In this document: piece by piece, positions 53,246-62,682 of the stretch
Layout: each line of letters starts with the position of its first letter
How positions within the stretch are numbered: position 1 is the stretch's first letter
Assembly: GCF_002904295.1 (NCBI RefSeq)
Contig: NZ_PPHG01000014.1
Span: 124,001-188,000, forward strand
Source: Amycolatopsis sp. CA-128772
GTDB lineage: Bacteria; Actinomycetota; Actinomycetes; Mycobacteriales; Pseudonocardiaceae
Direction of reading: 5' to 3'
DNA length: 64,000 bases
The notes under the pieces: generated by a model
Told to the model about the DNA's origin: nothing
What the model saw: the letters and a program-made list of their open reading frames with translations, nothing else
The model's database searches: none
Translations under genes and position numbers: made by a program

Positions 53246-55507
53246 GTGCCCATGCCCGGCCCCGACACCCGCGTCGTGGAAATCCGCGTCGCCGGTCTCG
53301 TGGGCACCAGCGGCGAGACCCTGCTCGACGCCGTCTCGACCGTCGACGTCGCCGGCGACGGCCTGGGCCGGGTGGTCCGCCCGGCGGACCGGCTGCGCCG
53401 TCCCGCACCCGGGCCGGTGCTGCCGGCACTGGGCCGGTCGATCCCGCGGACCCTCGAAGGCTACCTGTGGCACGGCATGACCTCCGGTGGCGCCACGAAG
53501 GCCACCTGGGCACTGCTGTTCCCGTTCTCGCTGGCCAACGTCGCCTTCTGGATGCTGCCACCGGTCCCGGACCGCCGGCTCGCGCGTGTCCTCGGCGTCG
53601 TGTGCCGCGGCCTGCTGCGCGTCGGTGCCCTGCTGCTGACGATGCTGCTGATGGGCCAGCTCGCGGCGATCGCGCTCGACCTGTTCGCCACGCAGTGCCT
53701 CGCGCCCGCCTCGGGCTGCCTGCCCGCGGTCCCCGACGTGGTCCGCACGGTGCCCGCCAGGATCGCCGTCGGCGTGCTGCCGCTGCTCGCCGTGATCTTC
53801 GTCCTGCACCGGATTTCCAGCGCGACCTGGGCGGTGCACGCCGACGGCGACCTCACCGGCGGGCCGCTGCGGATGCGAGCCGACCCGGAAACCCCGGCCC
53901 TGCGCTGCCTGCACACCGTCGCGGCGCTGGCGTCGGTCGCGTTGCTGCTGCTCGGCGGCCCGTTCCGGGTGCCGGGCGACACCGTGGACCTGATGGCCTG
54001 GATCGTCACGCTGGCCGTGGTGTTCGCCACCGTCGTCGCCGCCGCGATCGGCGTCGACACCGGGCGGTTCGCCCGCCCCGGCGTGCTCGCCTTCGCGACC
54101 CTGCTCGTGGTCGTCGCCGCGGTGCGGTTGCGGCCGGGCGCGGCCCCGCTGCCGGGCACGAACGGCGTCGTCGAAGGCCTCGGCGCCGCCCTGGTCGCCG
54201 TCACGGTGCTGTTCGCGCTGTTCCTCGCCCCGGCCGCGCTGCTGGCCCGGCCCGGCTGGCAGCAGAAGCCGCAGCGGCTGCGGCCGTGGATGGGCGGCTG
54301 GGCGGCCGCGCCGGCGCTCGCGCTGGCCGGCCTGCTCGGCGGCGGCTTCGGCGCCGGCCTCGCCGAAGCCCTCCGGCGCCTGTCCGGCGCGGAACACCTG
54401 CAGGTGCCGACCACGTACCTGCTGGTCACGGTCCTGTGGGGGGCGGGGCTGGCGCTGGCCGCGGTGCTCGGCGTGCTGGGCTTCGCGGTCGCAGTCCCGC
54501 TGCGCCGGCTGCGGCGCGGCGTCCCGGAGATCGTCGAGCTGATGGAGCACGACCACCGTCAGGAAGCCCAGGCCGCGGCGGCGTGGGCGCGCTCGGCGTG
54601 GGAACGGCGGCACCTGCACCACCTGGCACTGGCGGTGGCGTCGGCGATGTCCGCGGGCGGCGCGGCCCTGCTCGTGCTGCGGTTCGGGTTCGGGCTGGTC
54701 CCGGGCTGGTTCGGCCCGCTGTCGGCGATCGGCGTGTTCGCGCTCGGCGCGCTGGCCGCCGGCCTGCTGCGGGTGGTCTACACGGCCGCGCGCACCCCGC
54801 AGCGCAGCCGCCACCTCGGCGCGCTGGCCGACCTCGTGTGCTTCTGGCCGCGGGCGGCGCACCCGACGGTGCCGCCGTGCTACGCGCTCAAGGTCGTTCC
54901 CGAACTGGCCGCGCGGGCGCGCGAGCACCTCGCCGAACCCGGGACGCGGGTGGTGCTGTCCGGCTACAACCTCGGCAGCCTGCTCACGCTCATGGCCGCC
55001 GCCCGCCTCGCCGCCGAGCTGCCGGCGGCCGACCTGGAACGCGTCGGCGTGCTGACGGCCGGTTCCCCGCTGCAGTGGGGCTACCAGCGCGCGTTCCCGG
55101 CGTTGCTGCCGCAGGAGGCGCTGGAGCGGCTCTTCGCCGACCTCGACGGCCGGTGGCGGGCCCTGTGCCGCGGGACCGACATCTTCGGCGGCGGCGTGAC
55201 GACCTGGCGGCACTCGGTCGCCGGCCGGCGGCTGCACGGCGTCGGGTTCCTCGCCGAGGGCGGCTGCGGCCCGGTGTCGGCGACGGCGGACGGCAACGGG
55301 GTCCTGATCCTCGGCGGCGACCACTGGCTGCCGGACCCGCTGCGCGGCCCGACCGGGCGGCACCGGTGGGCGCCGGGGGTGCTCAAGCACCAGGACTACG
55401 TGGTGGACGCCGAGTGGGACCACGCCGTCGCGATGGCCGCCGGCCTCGGCAAGCCGTCCTGGGGCGAGCAGGGCTCGCTGTTCGGCGACATTCCCCCAAA
55501 ACGGTGA
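53246..55507 (+). CDS. Large membrane protein with a degenerate lipase-like C-terminal domain
   Basis: A 753-residue protein. The N-terminal part (EIRVAGLVGTSGETLLDAVS) resembles the IRVHGVGGT opening of actinobacterial membrane hydrolase-like proteins. Roughly ten to twelve transmembrane segments fill residues 85-530. The C-terminal 220 residues look like a class 3 lipase core (RVVLSGYNLGSLLTLMAAAR, GVLTAGSPLQWGYQRAFP), but the nucleophile elbow reads GYNLGS, with Asn in place of Ser, so hydrolase activity is unlikely. A late DHW and HAVAM may be remnants of the triad. GTG at 53246 has TAGGAGG. A terminator follows. Confidence 0.75.
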   Translation: MPMPGPDTRVVEIRVAGLVGTSGETLLDAVSTVDVAGDGLGRVVRPADRLRRPAPGPVLPALGRSIPRTLEGYLWHGMTSGGATKATWALLFPFSLANVAFWMLPPVPDRRLARVLGVVCRGLLRVGALLLTMLLMGQLAAIALDLFATQCLAPASGCLPAVPDVVRTVPARIAVGVLPLLAVIFVLHRISSATWAVHADGDLTGGPLRMRADPETPALRCLHTVAALASVALLLLGGPFRVPGDTVDLMAWIVTLAVVFATVVAAAIGVDTGRFARPGVLAFATLLVVVAAVRLRPGAAPLPGTNGVVEGLGAALVAVTVLFALFLAPAALLARPGWQQKPQRLRPWMGGWAAAPALALAGLLGGGFGAGLAEALRRLSGAEHLQVPTTYLLVTVLWGAGLALAAVLGVLGFAVAVPLRRLRRGVPEIVELMEHDHRQEAQAAAAWARSAWERRHLHHLALAVASAMSAGGAALLVLRFGFGLVPGWFGPLSAIGVFALGALAAGLLRVVYTAARTPQRSRHLGALADLVCFWPRAAHPTVPPCYALKVVPELAARAREHLAEPGTRVVLSGYNLGSLLTLMAAARLAAELPAADLERVGVLTAGSPLQWGYQRAFPALLPQEALERLFADLDGRWRALCRGTDIFGGGVTTWRHSVAGRRLHGVGFLAEGGCGPVSATADGNGVLILGGDHWLPDPLRGPTGRHRWAPGVLKHQDYVVDAEWDHAVAMAAGLGKPSWGEQGSLFGDIPPKR

Positions 55508-55538
55508 AGGCCCCTCGCGCGCGGAGCGAGGGGCCTTC
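55506..55538. terminator. Bidirectional terminator
   Basis: A perfect 13-bp stem (GAAGGCCCCTCGC / GCGAGGGGCCTTC) with a 7-base loop between two converging genes, overlapping the stop of the 753-aa gene. Confidence 0.85.
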
Positions 55539-55558
55539 GACCGTGGACTAGCTCAGCT

Positions 55559-56254
55559 TCACTCGGAAGCCTTGCGGCGGAACTTCAGCAGCGCCAGCAG
55601 GCCGCCACCGGCGACCAGCAGCAGGCCGGCCACCCAGATCAGCCAGCTGTTGTCGAAACCGGTGTTGGCCAGGCCGCCACCGGTGCCCGACTCGTTGCCC
55701 GCCGGGACGGCGGCCGGAGCGGTGGTGGTGCTGGCCGGCGAGACGGAGGTCTCCGAGGTCGCCGGGGCGCTCGGCTTCGTGGTCTCGGTCGGCTTCGACG
55801 GCTTGGTCGGCGGCGCCGTGACGGTCTCGGTCGGCTTGGTGACCTTCTTGCCGCACAGGAACCACTTGTCGATCGTGGTTTCCTGGCGGTGGCTGGTCAG
55901 CGTCGGCTTGAGGTTCTTCCAGGGCGCGTCCTTCGACAGGCCCTTCTTGCCCGGGATGTACTCGTTGAAGCCGTCGTCGCCACCGATGACGACGATGCGG
56001 TTCACCGTGACGCCGTCGTGGACCTTCGTGATGGTCAGAGTCTTCTGGCCAACGCCGGTCGCCTTGTCGATGTCGACGTCGTCCTGCGTGAGCTTGTCCT
56101 GGCCTTCCGCGCACTTCGAGTGGCTGCGGTCCGGGATCGGGTTCGACCGGTCGTCGGGGCTCCAGCAGGCCAGCGCGGAGCCGGCGGTGCCGACGAGGGC
56201 TGCGGTGGTGAGCGCCATGACCGCAACGGCGCCGCGGAAGGTACGTCTGCGCAT
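55559..56254 (-). CDS. Sortase-anchored (LAXTG) cell-surface protein
   Basis: A 231-residue wall protein. A signal peptide (MALTTAALVGTAGSALA) is followed by a mature domain with cysteines (ACWSPDD, KCAEGQ, FLCGKK). A Thr/Pro/Ser-rich stalk (about 140-195) then leads to the sorting signal LANTG, a hydrophobic helix (LIWVAGLLLVAGGGLLALL) and a positive tail (KFRRKASE). LAXTG is the signal used by class E sortases of high-GC actinobacteria. No sortase gene is nearby, so a housekeeping sortase elsewhere is implied. ATG at 56254 has AGGAGA. Ligand or role unknown. Confidence 0.88.
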   Translation of the reverse strand: MRRRTFRGAVAVMALTTAALVGTAGSALACWSPDDRSNPIPDRSHSKCAEGQDKLTQDDVDIDKATGVGQKTLTITKVHDGVTVNRIVVIGGDDGFNEYIPGKKGLSKDAPWKNLKPTLTSHRQETTIDKWFLCGKKVTKPTETVTAPPTKPSKPTETTKPSAPATSETSVSPASTTTAPAAVPAGNESGTGGGLANTGFDNSWLIWVAGLLLVAGGGLLALLKFRRKASE

Positions 56255-56477
56255 TGAGTGTCTCCTGTACCGAACGGGGGAAGAACGGCAAATTCGGGGG
56301 ATCGTTGCGCCACCGCACGTGGTAATCACGCGGCTGTAATTCACCCGTCAGTGGCACACGAGGCTCGAAAGGTATCGCACGTCACCCCGGCGCTCACGCG
56401 GGGTCCCCCGTTACGCACAAACCGCAAGATCGTCTTGATCGAGCCGTAACCTCGCGTTTGCTACCCGAACACAAAAA

Positions 56478-56512
56478 AACCCCGCCGACCTGGGAATCCA
56501 GGCCGGCGGGGC
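56478..56512 (-). terminator. Terminator of the APC permease gene
   Basis: A two-part stem (CCCCGCCG/CGGCGGGG and CCTGG/CCAGG) followed on the minus strand by seven T residues; a classical intrinsic terminator 15 bases after the permease stop. Confidence 0.9.
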
Positions 56513-56526
56513 TTTTCCGCCGCAAG

Positions 56527-58053
56527 TCAGGTGCGAGGCGCGTTCACGGGCTCGTCGAGGCCGCCGGCCTGCCGCTTGCCGACCAGCGAATGCCGCCGGC
56601 TGTAGGCGAAGTAGAACACCACGCCGAGCACCATCCAGGCGAGGAACCGCAGCCAGGTCAGCACGGTCAGGTTCAGCATCAGCCACAGGCAGGCGAGGAT
56701 GGCCAGGATCGGGACCAGCGGCACCAGCGGCACCTTGAACGCGCGGGGCAGCTCCGGCCGCGTCCGCCGCAGCACCAGCACCCCGGCCGAAACGAGCACG
56801 AACGCGAACAGCGTGCCGACGTTGACCATTTCCTCGAGCTTGTCCGCCGGGAAGAAACCGGCCGCGACCGCGACCAGGCCGCCGACGATGAGCGTCGCGC
56901 GCTTCGGCGTGCCGTGCTCACCCGTCTTCGCCAGCCCGCGCGGCATCAGGCCGTCGCGCGACATCGCGAAGATGATCCGGACCTGGCCCAGCATCAGCAC
57001 CATGACGACGGTGGTCAGGCCGGCCAGCGCGCCGAAGGAGATGATGTTGGCCGCCCAGTCGACGCCGTTCGCGGAGAACGCCGTGGCGAGGGTCTTGTGG
57101 CTGCCGTCGCCCGCCTTGGTCGCGAGGTCCTTGTACGAGGTCATGCCGACGACCACGAGCGAGACGGCGACGTACAGCACGGTCACGATGGCCAGCGACC
57201 CCATGATCCCGCGCGGGACGGCCTTCTGCGGGTTCTTCGTCTCCTCCGCGGTGGTCGCGACGATGTCGAAGCCGATGAACGCGAAGAACACCAGCGAGGC
57301 GCCGGCCAGCAGGCCGAAGACGCCGAACGAGCTGCTCGCACCGCCCGCGACCAGGGAGAACAGCGACTGGTCGACCCCGGTCTGGCCGGCCCCGCCGGTC
57401 TCGCCCGGCGGGATGTACGGCGTGTAGTTGGCGCCCTTGATGTAGAAGAGGCCGAGGATGATCACGAACAGCACCACGGCGACCTTGATGCCGGTGATCA
57501 CCATCGACACCCGCGACGACAGTTTGGTGCCGACGACCAGCAGGAGCGTCAGGACCGCCACGACGAGCAGCGCGCCCCAGTCGACCGTCACGCTCCCGAG
57601 GTCGAACGTCGTCTTCGTGCCCTTGCCGAACAGGTAGCCGAGCACCGTCTCGAGGTACACCGACCAGCCCTTGGACACCGCGGCCGCGCCGACCGCGAGC
57701 TCGAGGATCAGGTCCCAGCCGATGATCCACGCCATGAACTCGCCGAAAGTGGCGTAGGAGAACGTGTACGCGCTGCCCGCGACCGGCACGGTCGAGGCGA
57801 ACTCCGCGTAGCACAGCGCCGCCAGCGCGCAGGCGATCGCCGCGAAGACGAAGGCCAGCGAAACCGACGGGCCGGCGTAGTCACCCGCCGTACGGGCGGT
57901 CAGCGTGAAGATGCCGGCACCGATGACGACGGCGACGCCGAAGACCGTGAGGTCCCACGCGCTCAGGTTCCGCCGGAGCTTGGTGTCCGGCTCGTCGGTG
58001 TCCGCAATGGACTGTTCGATCGATTTGGTGCGCCACAATCCCGTTCCGGGCAC
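56527..58053 (-). CDS. APC family amino acid permease (cationic amino acid transporter type)
   Basis: A 508-residue transporter with about 12 transmembrane helices. The first helix carries VFGVAVVIGAGIFTLTARTAG, with the GAGIF substrate-binding break, followed by CYAEFASTVPVAGSAYTFSY and GFDIVATTAEETKNPQKAVP, all typical of YfnA/CAT-type permeases. Substrate is probably a cationic or small amino acid (inference). GTG at 58053 has AGGAGGT at six bases. Position between ahcY and manA corresponds to M. tuberculosis Rv3253c. Confidence 0.92.
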   Translation of the reverse strand: MPGTGLWRTKSIEQSIADTDEPDTKLRRNLSAWDLTVFGVAVVIGAGIFTLTARTAGDYAGPSVSLAFVFAAIACALAALCYAEFASTVPVAGSAYTFSYATFGEFMAWIIGWDLILELAVGAAAVSKGWSVYLETVLGYLFGKGTKTTFDLGSVTVDWGALLVVAVLTLLLVVGTKLSSRVSMVITGIKVAVVLFVIILGLFYIKGANYTPYIPPGETGGAGQTGVDQSLFSLVAGGASSSFGVFGLLAGASLVFFAFIGFDIVATTAEETKNPQKAVPRGIMGSLAIVTVLYVAVSLVVVGMTSYKDLATKAGDGSHKTLATAFSANGVDWAANIISFGALAGLTTVVMVLMLGQVRIIFAMSRDGLMPRGLAKTGEHGTPKRATLIVGGLVAVAAGFFPADKLEEMVNVGTLFAFVLVSAGVLVLRRTRPELPRAFKVPLVPLVPILAILACLWLMLNLTVLTWLRFLAWMVLGVVFYFAYSRRHSLVGKRQAGGLDEPVNAPRT

Positions 58054-58150
58054 GGTTGACCTCCTGCGGCTGGCCTGCATGTATCGCGGTAGGTCACCCT
58101 ATCGGGTCAGGTCCGTGACGGCTTGCCGAAGACGGCGAAGTGGATCTTGG

Positions 58151-59068
58151 CTACCGGGTGAGGCTGCGGTCCAGGTCCGGCTCGAGGTAGATCAGCTTCG
58201 CGACCGGCACCTTGGCGCGGACGCGCGCTTCGGCGTCGTCGATGGCCGTGGCCAGCCCGGCGGTGTCGAGCCCCGGCACCATGGCCAGCTTCGCCGCGAC
58301 GAGCAGCTCGTCCGGGCCCAGGTACTGGGTGCGGATGTGGATGACCCGCTCGACATTGCCCGCGGCGAGCTCGTCGACGATGGTCGCGAGCACGCCCTCG
58401 GTGGCGCCTTCGCCGATGAGCAGGCTCTTCATCTCGATGATGAGGATGATCGCGATGACGCCGAGCAGCGCACCGATCGCGAGGGTGCCGACGCCGTCCC
58501 AGACCGGGTCGTCCGTGACGACCGACAGCCCGACGCCGAGCAGCGCGAAGACCAGGCCGAGCAGCGCGCCGGCGTCCTCGAGCAGGACCACGGGCAGCTC
58601 GGGTTCCTTCGCCTGGCGGATGAACCCCCACCAGGTCGCGTCGCCCTTGATCTTCTTCGACTCGCCGACGGCGGTGTAGAAGCTGTAGCCCTCCAGGCCG
58701 ACCGCGACCAGGAGGATGATCACGGCGACGATCGGCGACTCGAGCGGCTCCGGGTGGCCGATCTTGTGGATGCCCTCGTAGATCGCGAACGCGGAGCCGA
58801 GCGTGAACAGCATCAGCGCGACGATGAAGGAGTAGAAGTACCGGTCGCGGCCGTAGCCGAACGGGTGCTCTTTGTCCGCCGCCCGCTTCGACGTCTTCTG
58901 GCCGAGCAGCAGCAGGCCCTGGTTGGTCGTGTCGGCGAGCGAGTGCACGGACTCGGCCAGCATCGACGACGACCCGGTGACGAGGAAGCCGGCGAACTTC
59001 GCCGCCGCGATCCCCGCGTTCGCCCCCAGTGCCGCGATGATCGCCTTGGTTCCGCCTCCAGCTGACAC
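58151..59068 (-). CDS. Cation diffusion facilitator family transporter
   Basis: A 305-residue CDF-type protein with six transmembrane segments. The first metal site is intact (AESVHSLADTTNQ, H-x3-D). The second, normally HxxxD in helix 5, reads LLEDAGALLGLV, a Glu-Asp variant seen in the ZNT9/SLC30A9-like branch, which may alter metal choice or proton coupling. The cytosolic C-terminal domain (HIRTQYLGPDELLVAAKLAM) is present. GTG at 59068 has GGGGAG at five bases. Metal not assigned. Confidence 0.9.
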   Translation of the reverse strand: MSAGGGTKAIIAALGANAGIAAAKFAGFLVTGSSSMLAESVHSLADTTNQGLLLLGQKTSKRAADKEHPFGYGRDRYFYSFIVALMLFTLGSAFAIYEGIHKIGHPEPLESPIVAVIILLVAVGLEGYSFYTAVGESKKIKGDATWWGFIRQAKEPELPVVLLEDAGALLGLVFALLGVGLSVVTDDPVWDGVGTLAIGALLGVIAIILIIEMKSLLIGEGATEGVLATIVDELAAGNVERVIHIRTQYLGPDELLVAAKLAMVPGLDTAGLATAIDDAEARVRAKVPVAKLIYLEPDLDRSLTR

Positions 59069-59198
59069 GAGCGCTCCCCTGCCGACGTTCCCGAATTGCC
59101 GGTTTGGAGCCTAGAGGACCCACCCCGGTTCCCGCCGCACCGGCCGGTTTTGTCGGACCCCTTCGCTACGGTGGCCGTTCCGGCACGGGAGGGTGGCC

Positions 59199-62132
59199 AT
59201 GGCTCACTTCGGCGTGCTCGGGCCGCTCGCCGTCGAAGGGCCGCCCGGGCACTGGGTCGCGTTGCGCGGCGAACGGCAGCGCACGCTGCTGGCCGTCCTG
59301 CTGCTCAACGCCGGCCGCGCCGTCCCGGCCGACGTGCTGGTCGAGGCGCTGTGGCCGGACGGGCCGCCGAAGTCGGCCACCTCCAACCTGCACACCTACC
59401 TTTCGCGGCTGCGCGAGCGGATCGACGGCCTCCGCGTCGAGCACGGGCCGCTCGGCTACCGGCTGGTGGTCGAGCCGGCGGAGCTCGACCTGCTCGGCTT
59501 CCGCGCCGCCGTGGCCGCGGGGCGGCAGGCGGCGGATCCGGTCGCCGCCGCGGGGCACTACCGGCGCGCGCTCGGGCTGTGGCGGGGGCCGGTGCTGGCC
59601 GGGCTGCACGTACCGCGGCTCGACGCCGACGTCGCCCGGCTGGAGTCCGAGCGGCTCGCCGTGTTCGAGGACTGCGTCGACGCGGAGCTCACCGCGGGGC
59701 GGCACGGGGAGCTGACCGGCGAGCTGCAGGCCGTGATCACCGAGCACCCGCTGCGCGAACGGCCGGCCGCGCAGCTGATGACCGCCCTGCACCGGGCCGG
59801 GCAGCAGGGCAGCGCGCTGGAGGTCTACCGGCGGCTGCGGGCCACGCTGATCGAGGAGCTCGGCGTCGAACCGGGCGCGGAGGCCCGCCGGGTGCACGCG
59901 GCCGTCCTGCGCGGCGAGGACCCGGTGCCGCGGCTGCCGCCCGCGGTATGGCCGGTGTGCCAGCTCCCGCCGGACATCGGCGACTTCACCGGCCGCGACA
60001 CCGAACTGGCGGAGCTGACCCGCGTGCTCGGCGCCGGCGGCGGCGTCCCGGTCGCGGTGCTCAGCGGCGAGCCCGGTGCGGGCAAGAGCACCCTCGCCGT
60101 GCGCGCCGCGCACCGGCTGCGCCGTCAGTTCCCCGACGGCCAGCTGTACGTGCCGCTGGCGGGCCGTGACATCGGGGAGGTGCTGGCCGACCTGCTGCGC
60201 GCGCTGGGCGTTCCCGGGCCGGCCGTGCCGGACGACGTCCGGGCGCGCGCGGCGGTGTTCCGCGGCCGGCTTTCCGACCGGCGGGTGCTGGTGGTGCTCG
60301 ACGACGCCGTCGACCCCGGACACGTCCGCACGCTGCTGCCGGGCACGCCGGGCTGCGCGGTGCTGGTGACGAGCCGCCGCCGGCTGAGCGGGCTCGCGGG
60401 CGCGCACCGGCTGGCCCTCGGGCCGCTGTCCGGCACCGACGCCGCCGAGCTGCTGGACCGGCTGGCCGGCGCGCGGGTGGCCCGGGAGCGCGCCGACGCC
60501 GAGCGGATCATCACGGCGTGCGCGCGGCTGCCGCTGGCGCTGCGGATCGCGGGCAGCCGGCTGGCCATCCGCCCGCACCTGCGGCTCGGCGAGCTGGCCG
60601 ACCGGCTGGAGGACGAGGTCCGCCGGCTCGACGAGCTGACGGTCAGCGACCTGGCCGTCCGCAGCAGCATCGCGTTGAGCTACGAGGGCCTGCGGCCGCC
60701 CGCGCGGCGCGCGTTCCGGCTGCTCGGCCGCTGCCGGCTCGCCGACCTGCCGGCGTGGGCGGTGACGACCCTGGTGGACGACCCGGACGCGGACGAGGCG
60801 GTCGAGGAGCTCGTCGAGGCGAGCCTGCTGGAGGCCCGCGGACCGGATCCGACCGGCGAAGGTCGTTACCGGATGCACGACCTCGTCCGGCTGTACGCCG
60901 CGGAGCTGGCCGAGCCGTCGTCCGCCGAGGGCGTCCGGACGGTGCTGGCGGCGACGCTCGCCCTCGCCGACGCGGCGGCGGCCCGGCTGCCGCGCACGGT
61001 GCCGATGCCGTCGCCGGCCCACGAGCCGCCGCCGCAGCCGTTGCCGGCCGAGCTGGTGGAGCGGCTGCTCGCGCGTCCGGACGACTGGTTCGCCGCCGAG
61101 CGCGCGAACCTCGTGCTGCTGATCGGCACGCTGGGCGCGCGGGACGCGCTGCTGCTGCTCGACCGGTTCGGCGTGTACCTGTACCTGCACGGGCAGTACG
61201 CCGACATGCGCGCGGCGTACGAGACGGTCACGGACGCGGATCCCCCGCTGGCCACGGTCGCCGAGGCCACGCTGACGTTGTTGCGGCACGCGCGTGGCGA
61301 GTACGAGGAGGCCGCGGTCCGCTACCGGGCGTGCGCCAAGGAACTCGAGGCCCACGGCGACCGCCGCACGCACGCGTGGGTCTCGGCGAACCTGGCTCAC
61401 TGCCTGATCGGCCTCGGCCGCGCGGAGGAGGCCCTCGAGACGGCGGCCCACGCCCGCGAACTGTTCACCGCCGACGGTTCGCCGGCCGAGCTCGGCTGGG
61501 TATGGGCCGCGGAGTCGGCGGCCCTGCTGCGGCTCGGCCGCATCGCGGACGCCCGCGAAGTCGACCGGACAGCACTGGCGGCGGCCCGCGCGGCCGGCGA
61601 CGCCCGCGTGATCGGCGAGGCCCTGCACGGATTCGCGTGGTCATCCCTGCTGACGGGCGACGACCGGGGAGCAGCGGCGGCGATCACGGAGTCGGTGACG
61701 TTGCTGCGCGGCACGAAGGCGCGCTCGGCACTGGCGAAGTCGTTGCGCACGTTGGGCGCAATCGCGGCGGCAACGGGCTCCCGGGAGGAGGCGACGGCGG
61801 CGTTCGAGGAGGCGCGTTCACTGGCCCGGGAGCTGGACGAGCGGCCACGGGAGCTGTCGTGCACGAGGGCACTGGCGGCAGGCTGGATCGGCGAAGGCCG
61901 CGCGGCCCAGGCCATCCCGGTGCTGCGCGCGTGCCTGGACGAGTTCCGCGAGATGGGCGGCCGCCCCGCGGCGGGGCTGACGCTCCTGGTGCTGCACCGC
62001 GCGTATGTGGCGGTGGGTGAGGCGGAGCGGGCGGAGGAGGCAGCGGAGCAGGCGGCAGAGTTGCTCGACCCCCGCGACGCCAGCGCGGCGGCCCTTCGCC
62101 GGGCATTGCTGGCCCTGACCGAGCCGACCTGA
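59199..62132 (+). CDS. AfsR/SARP family transcriptional regulator with NB-ARC and TPR domains
   Basis: A 977-residue regulator. An OmpR-like winged helix (2-85: FGVLGPLAVEGPPGHWVALR, LVEALWPDGPPKSATSNLHT) is followed by a BTAD domain (90-240) and an NB-ARC ATPase with P-loop LSGEPGAGKSTLAV near 289. VLVVLDDAVDP is the Walker B. From about 640 to the end a TPR-type helical region begins (LATVAEATLTLLRHARGEYE). Such regulators usually activate antibiotic clusters, but no biosynthetic genes lie within the window, so its target is elsewhere. ATG at 59199 with GGGAGGG. The gap after it holds a hairpin array. Confidence 0.93.
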   Translation: MAHFGVLGPLAVEGPPGHWVALRGERQRTLLAVLLLNAGRAVPADVLVEALWPDGPPKSATSNLHTYLSRLRERIDGLRVEHGPLGYRLVVEPAELDLLGFRAAVAAGRQAADPVAAAGHYRRALGLWRGPVLAGLHVPRLDADVARLESERLAVFEDCVDAELTAGRHGELTGELQAVITEHPLRERPAAQLMTALHRAGQQGSALEVYRRLRATLIEELGVEPGAEARRVHAAVLRGEDPVPRLPPAVWPVCQLPPDIGDFTGRDTELAELTRVLGAGGGVPVAVLSGEPGAGKSTLAVRAAHRLRRQFPDGQLYVPLAGRDIGEVLADLLRALGVPGPAVPDDVRARAAVFRGRLSDRRVLVVLDDAVDPGHVRTLLPGTPGCAVLVTSRRRLSGLAGAHRLALGPLSGTDAAELLDRLAGARVARERADAERIITACARLPLALRIAGSRLAIRPHLRLGELADRLEDEVRRLDELTVSDLAVRSSIALSYEGLRPPARRAFRLLGRCRLADLPAWAVTTLVDDPDADEAVEELVEASLLEARGPDPTGEGRYRMHDLVRLYAAELAEPSSAEGVRTVLAATLALADAAAARLPRTVPMPSPAHEPPPQPLPAELVERLLARPDDWFAAERANLVLLIGTLGARDALLLLDRFGVYLYLHGQYADMRAAYETVTDADPPLATVAEATLTLLRHARGEYEEAAVRYRACAKELEAHGDRRTHAWVSANLAHCLIGLGRAEEALETAAHARELFTADGSPAELGWVWAAESAALLRLGRIADAREVDRTALAAARAAGDARVIGEALHGFAWSSLLTGDDRGAAAAITESVTLLRGTKARSALAKSLRTLGAIAAATGSREEATAAFEEARSLARELDERPRELSCTRALAAGWIGEGRAAQAIPVLRACLDEFREMGGRPAAGLTLLVLHRAYVAVGEAERAEEAAEQAAELLDPRDASAAALRRALLALTEPT

Positions 62133-62230
62133 CGGCACCGGGGATCGGCTGGCGCTGCCCGCGCCGGTCCACCGGAACGCTGGCGGGTGATGCCGCATGC
62201 GCGCACCGGCCCGCCTGCCGTCCTTGCCCG

Positions 62231-62470
62231 CACTGGCCCCACGGGAGGCCGCGAAGAGGGGTGCTGCCTGCGCGCACCGGCCCACCGAAGCCCTGGAAAC
62301 CAGGGTCGGGCCCTCCCCGCACTCGGCCCACGGACCCCGCGAAGCGGGGGGTGCCCCCTCTCGGACCGGCCCACCGAAGCCTTGGCAAAACGGGATACCG
62401 CCCCTCCCGAAGCGGTCCGGCCGGTACCCCTGGCGAGGCGGGGTGGTGCGCCCCTCACCGCACCACCCGC
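62231..62470. repeat. Imperfect tandem repeats of 43-52 bp, each with a hairpin
   Basis: Units start with CGGCCCA-type sequence at about 62234, 62277, 62323, 62366 and 62418. Most contain a short hairpin, such as CCCTGG-AAA-CCAGGG and CCCCGC-GAA-GCGGGG, followed by GCCCCTC-like sequence. The units have diverged strongly from each other. Confidence 0.6.
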
Positions 62471-62682
62471 CTCGCGTCCGCCCCCTCGTCCGGCTGGCGG
62501 CCACGGAGGTGGTGCCGCCCCCTCGCGGCACCACCTCAAGCCCACGGGCGCCGGGCGAAAATCCGACCGGCGCCACCCCCAGCGGACTGGCCGCGCGCAC
62601 CAGCGCACCAGGGTCCCCCGTTGGTGTCGATCGTGGCGGATGCCGCCACACGGAACGCACACAGAAACCCGGCCCGGCCCGC

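Noticed and set aside
59199..62132. Biosynthetic gene cluster signalled by the SARP regulator and the RmlC-like epimerase
   Set aside because: No synthase, glycosyltransferase or tailoring genes lie near either; they are 46 kb apart.
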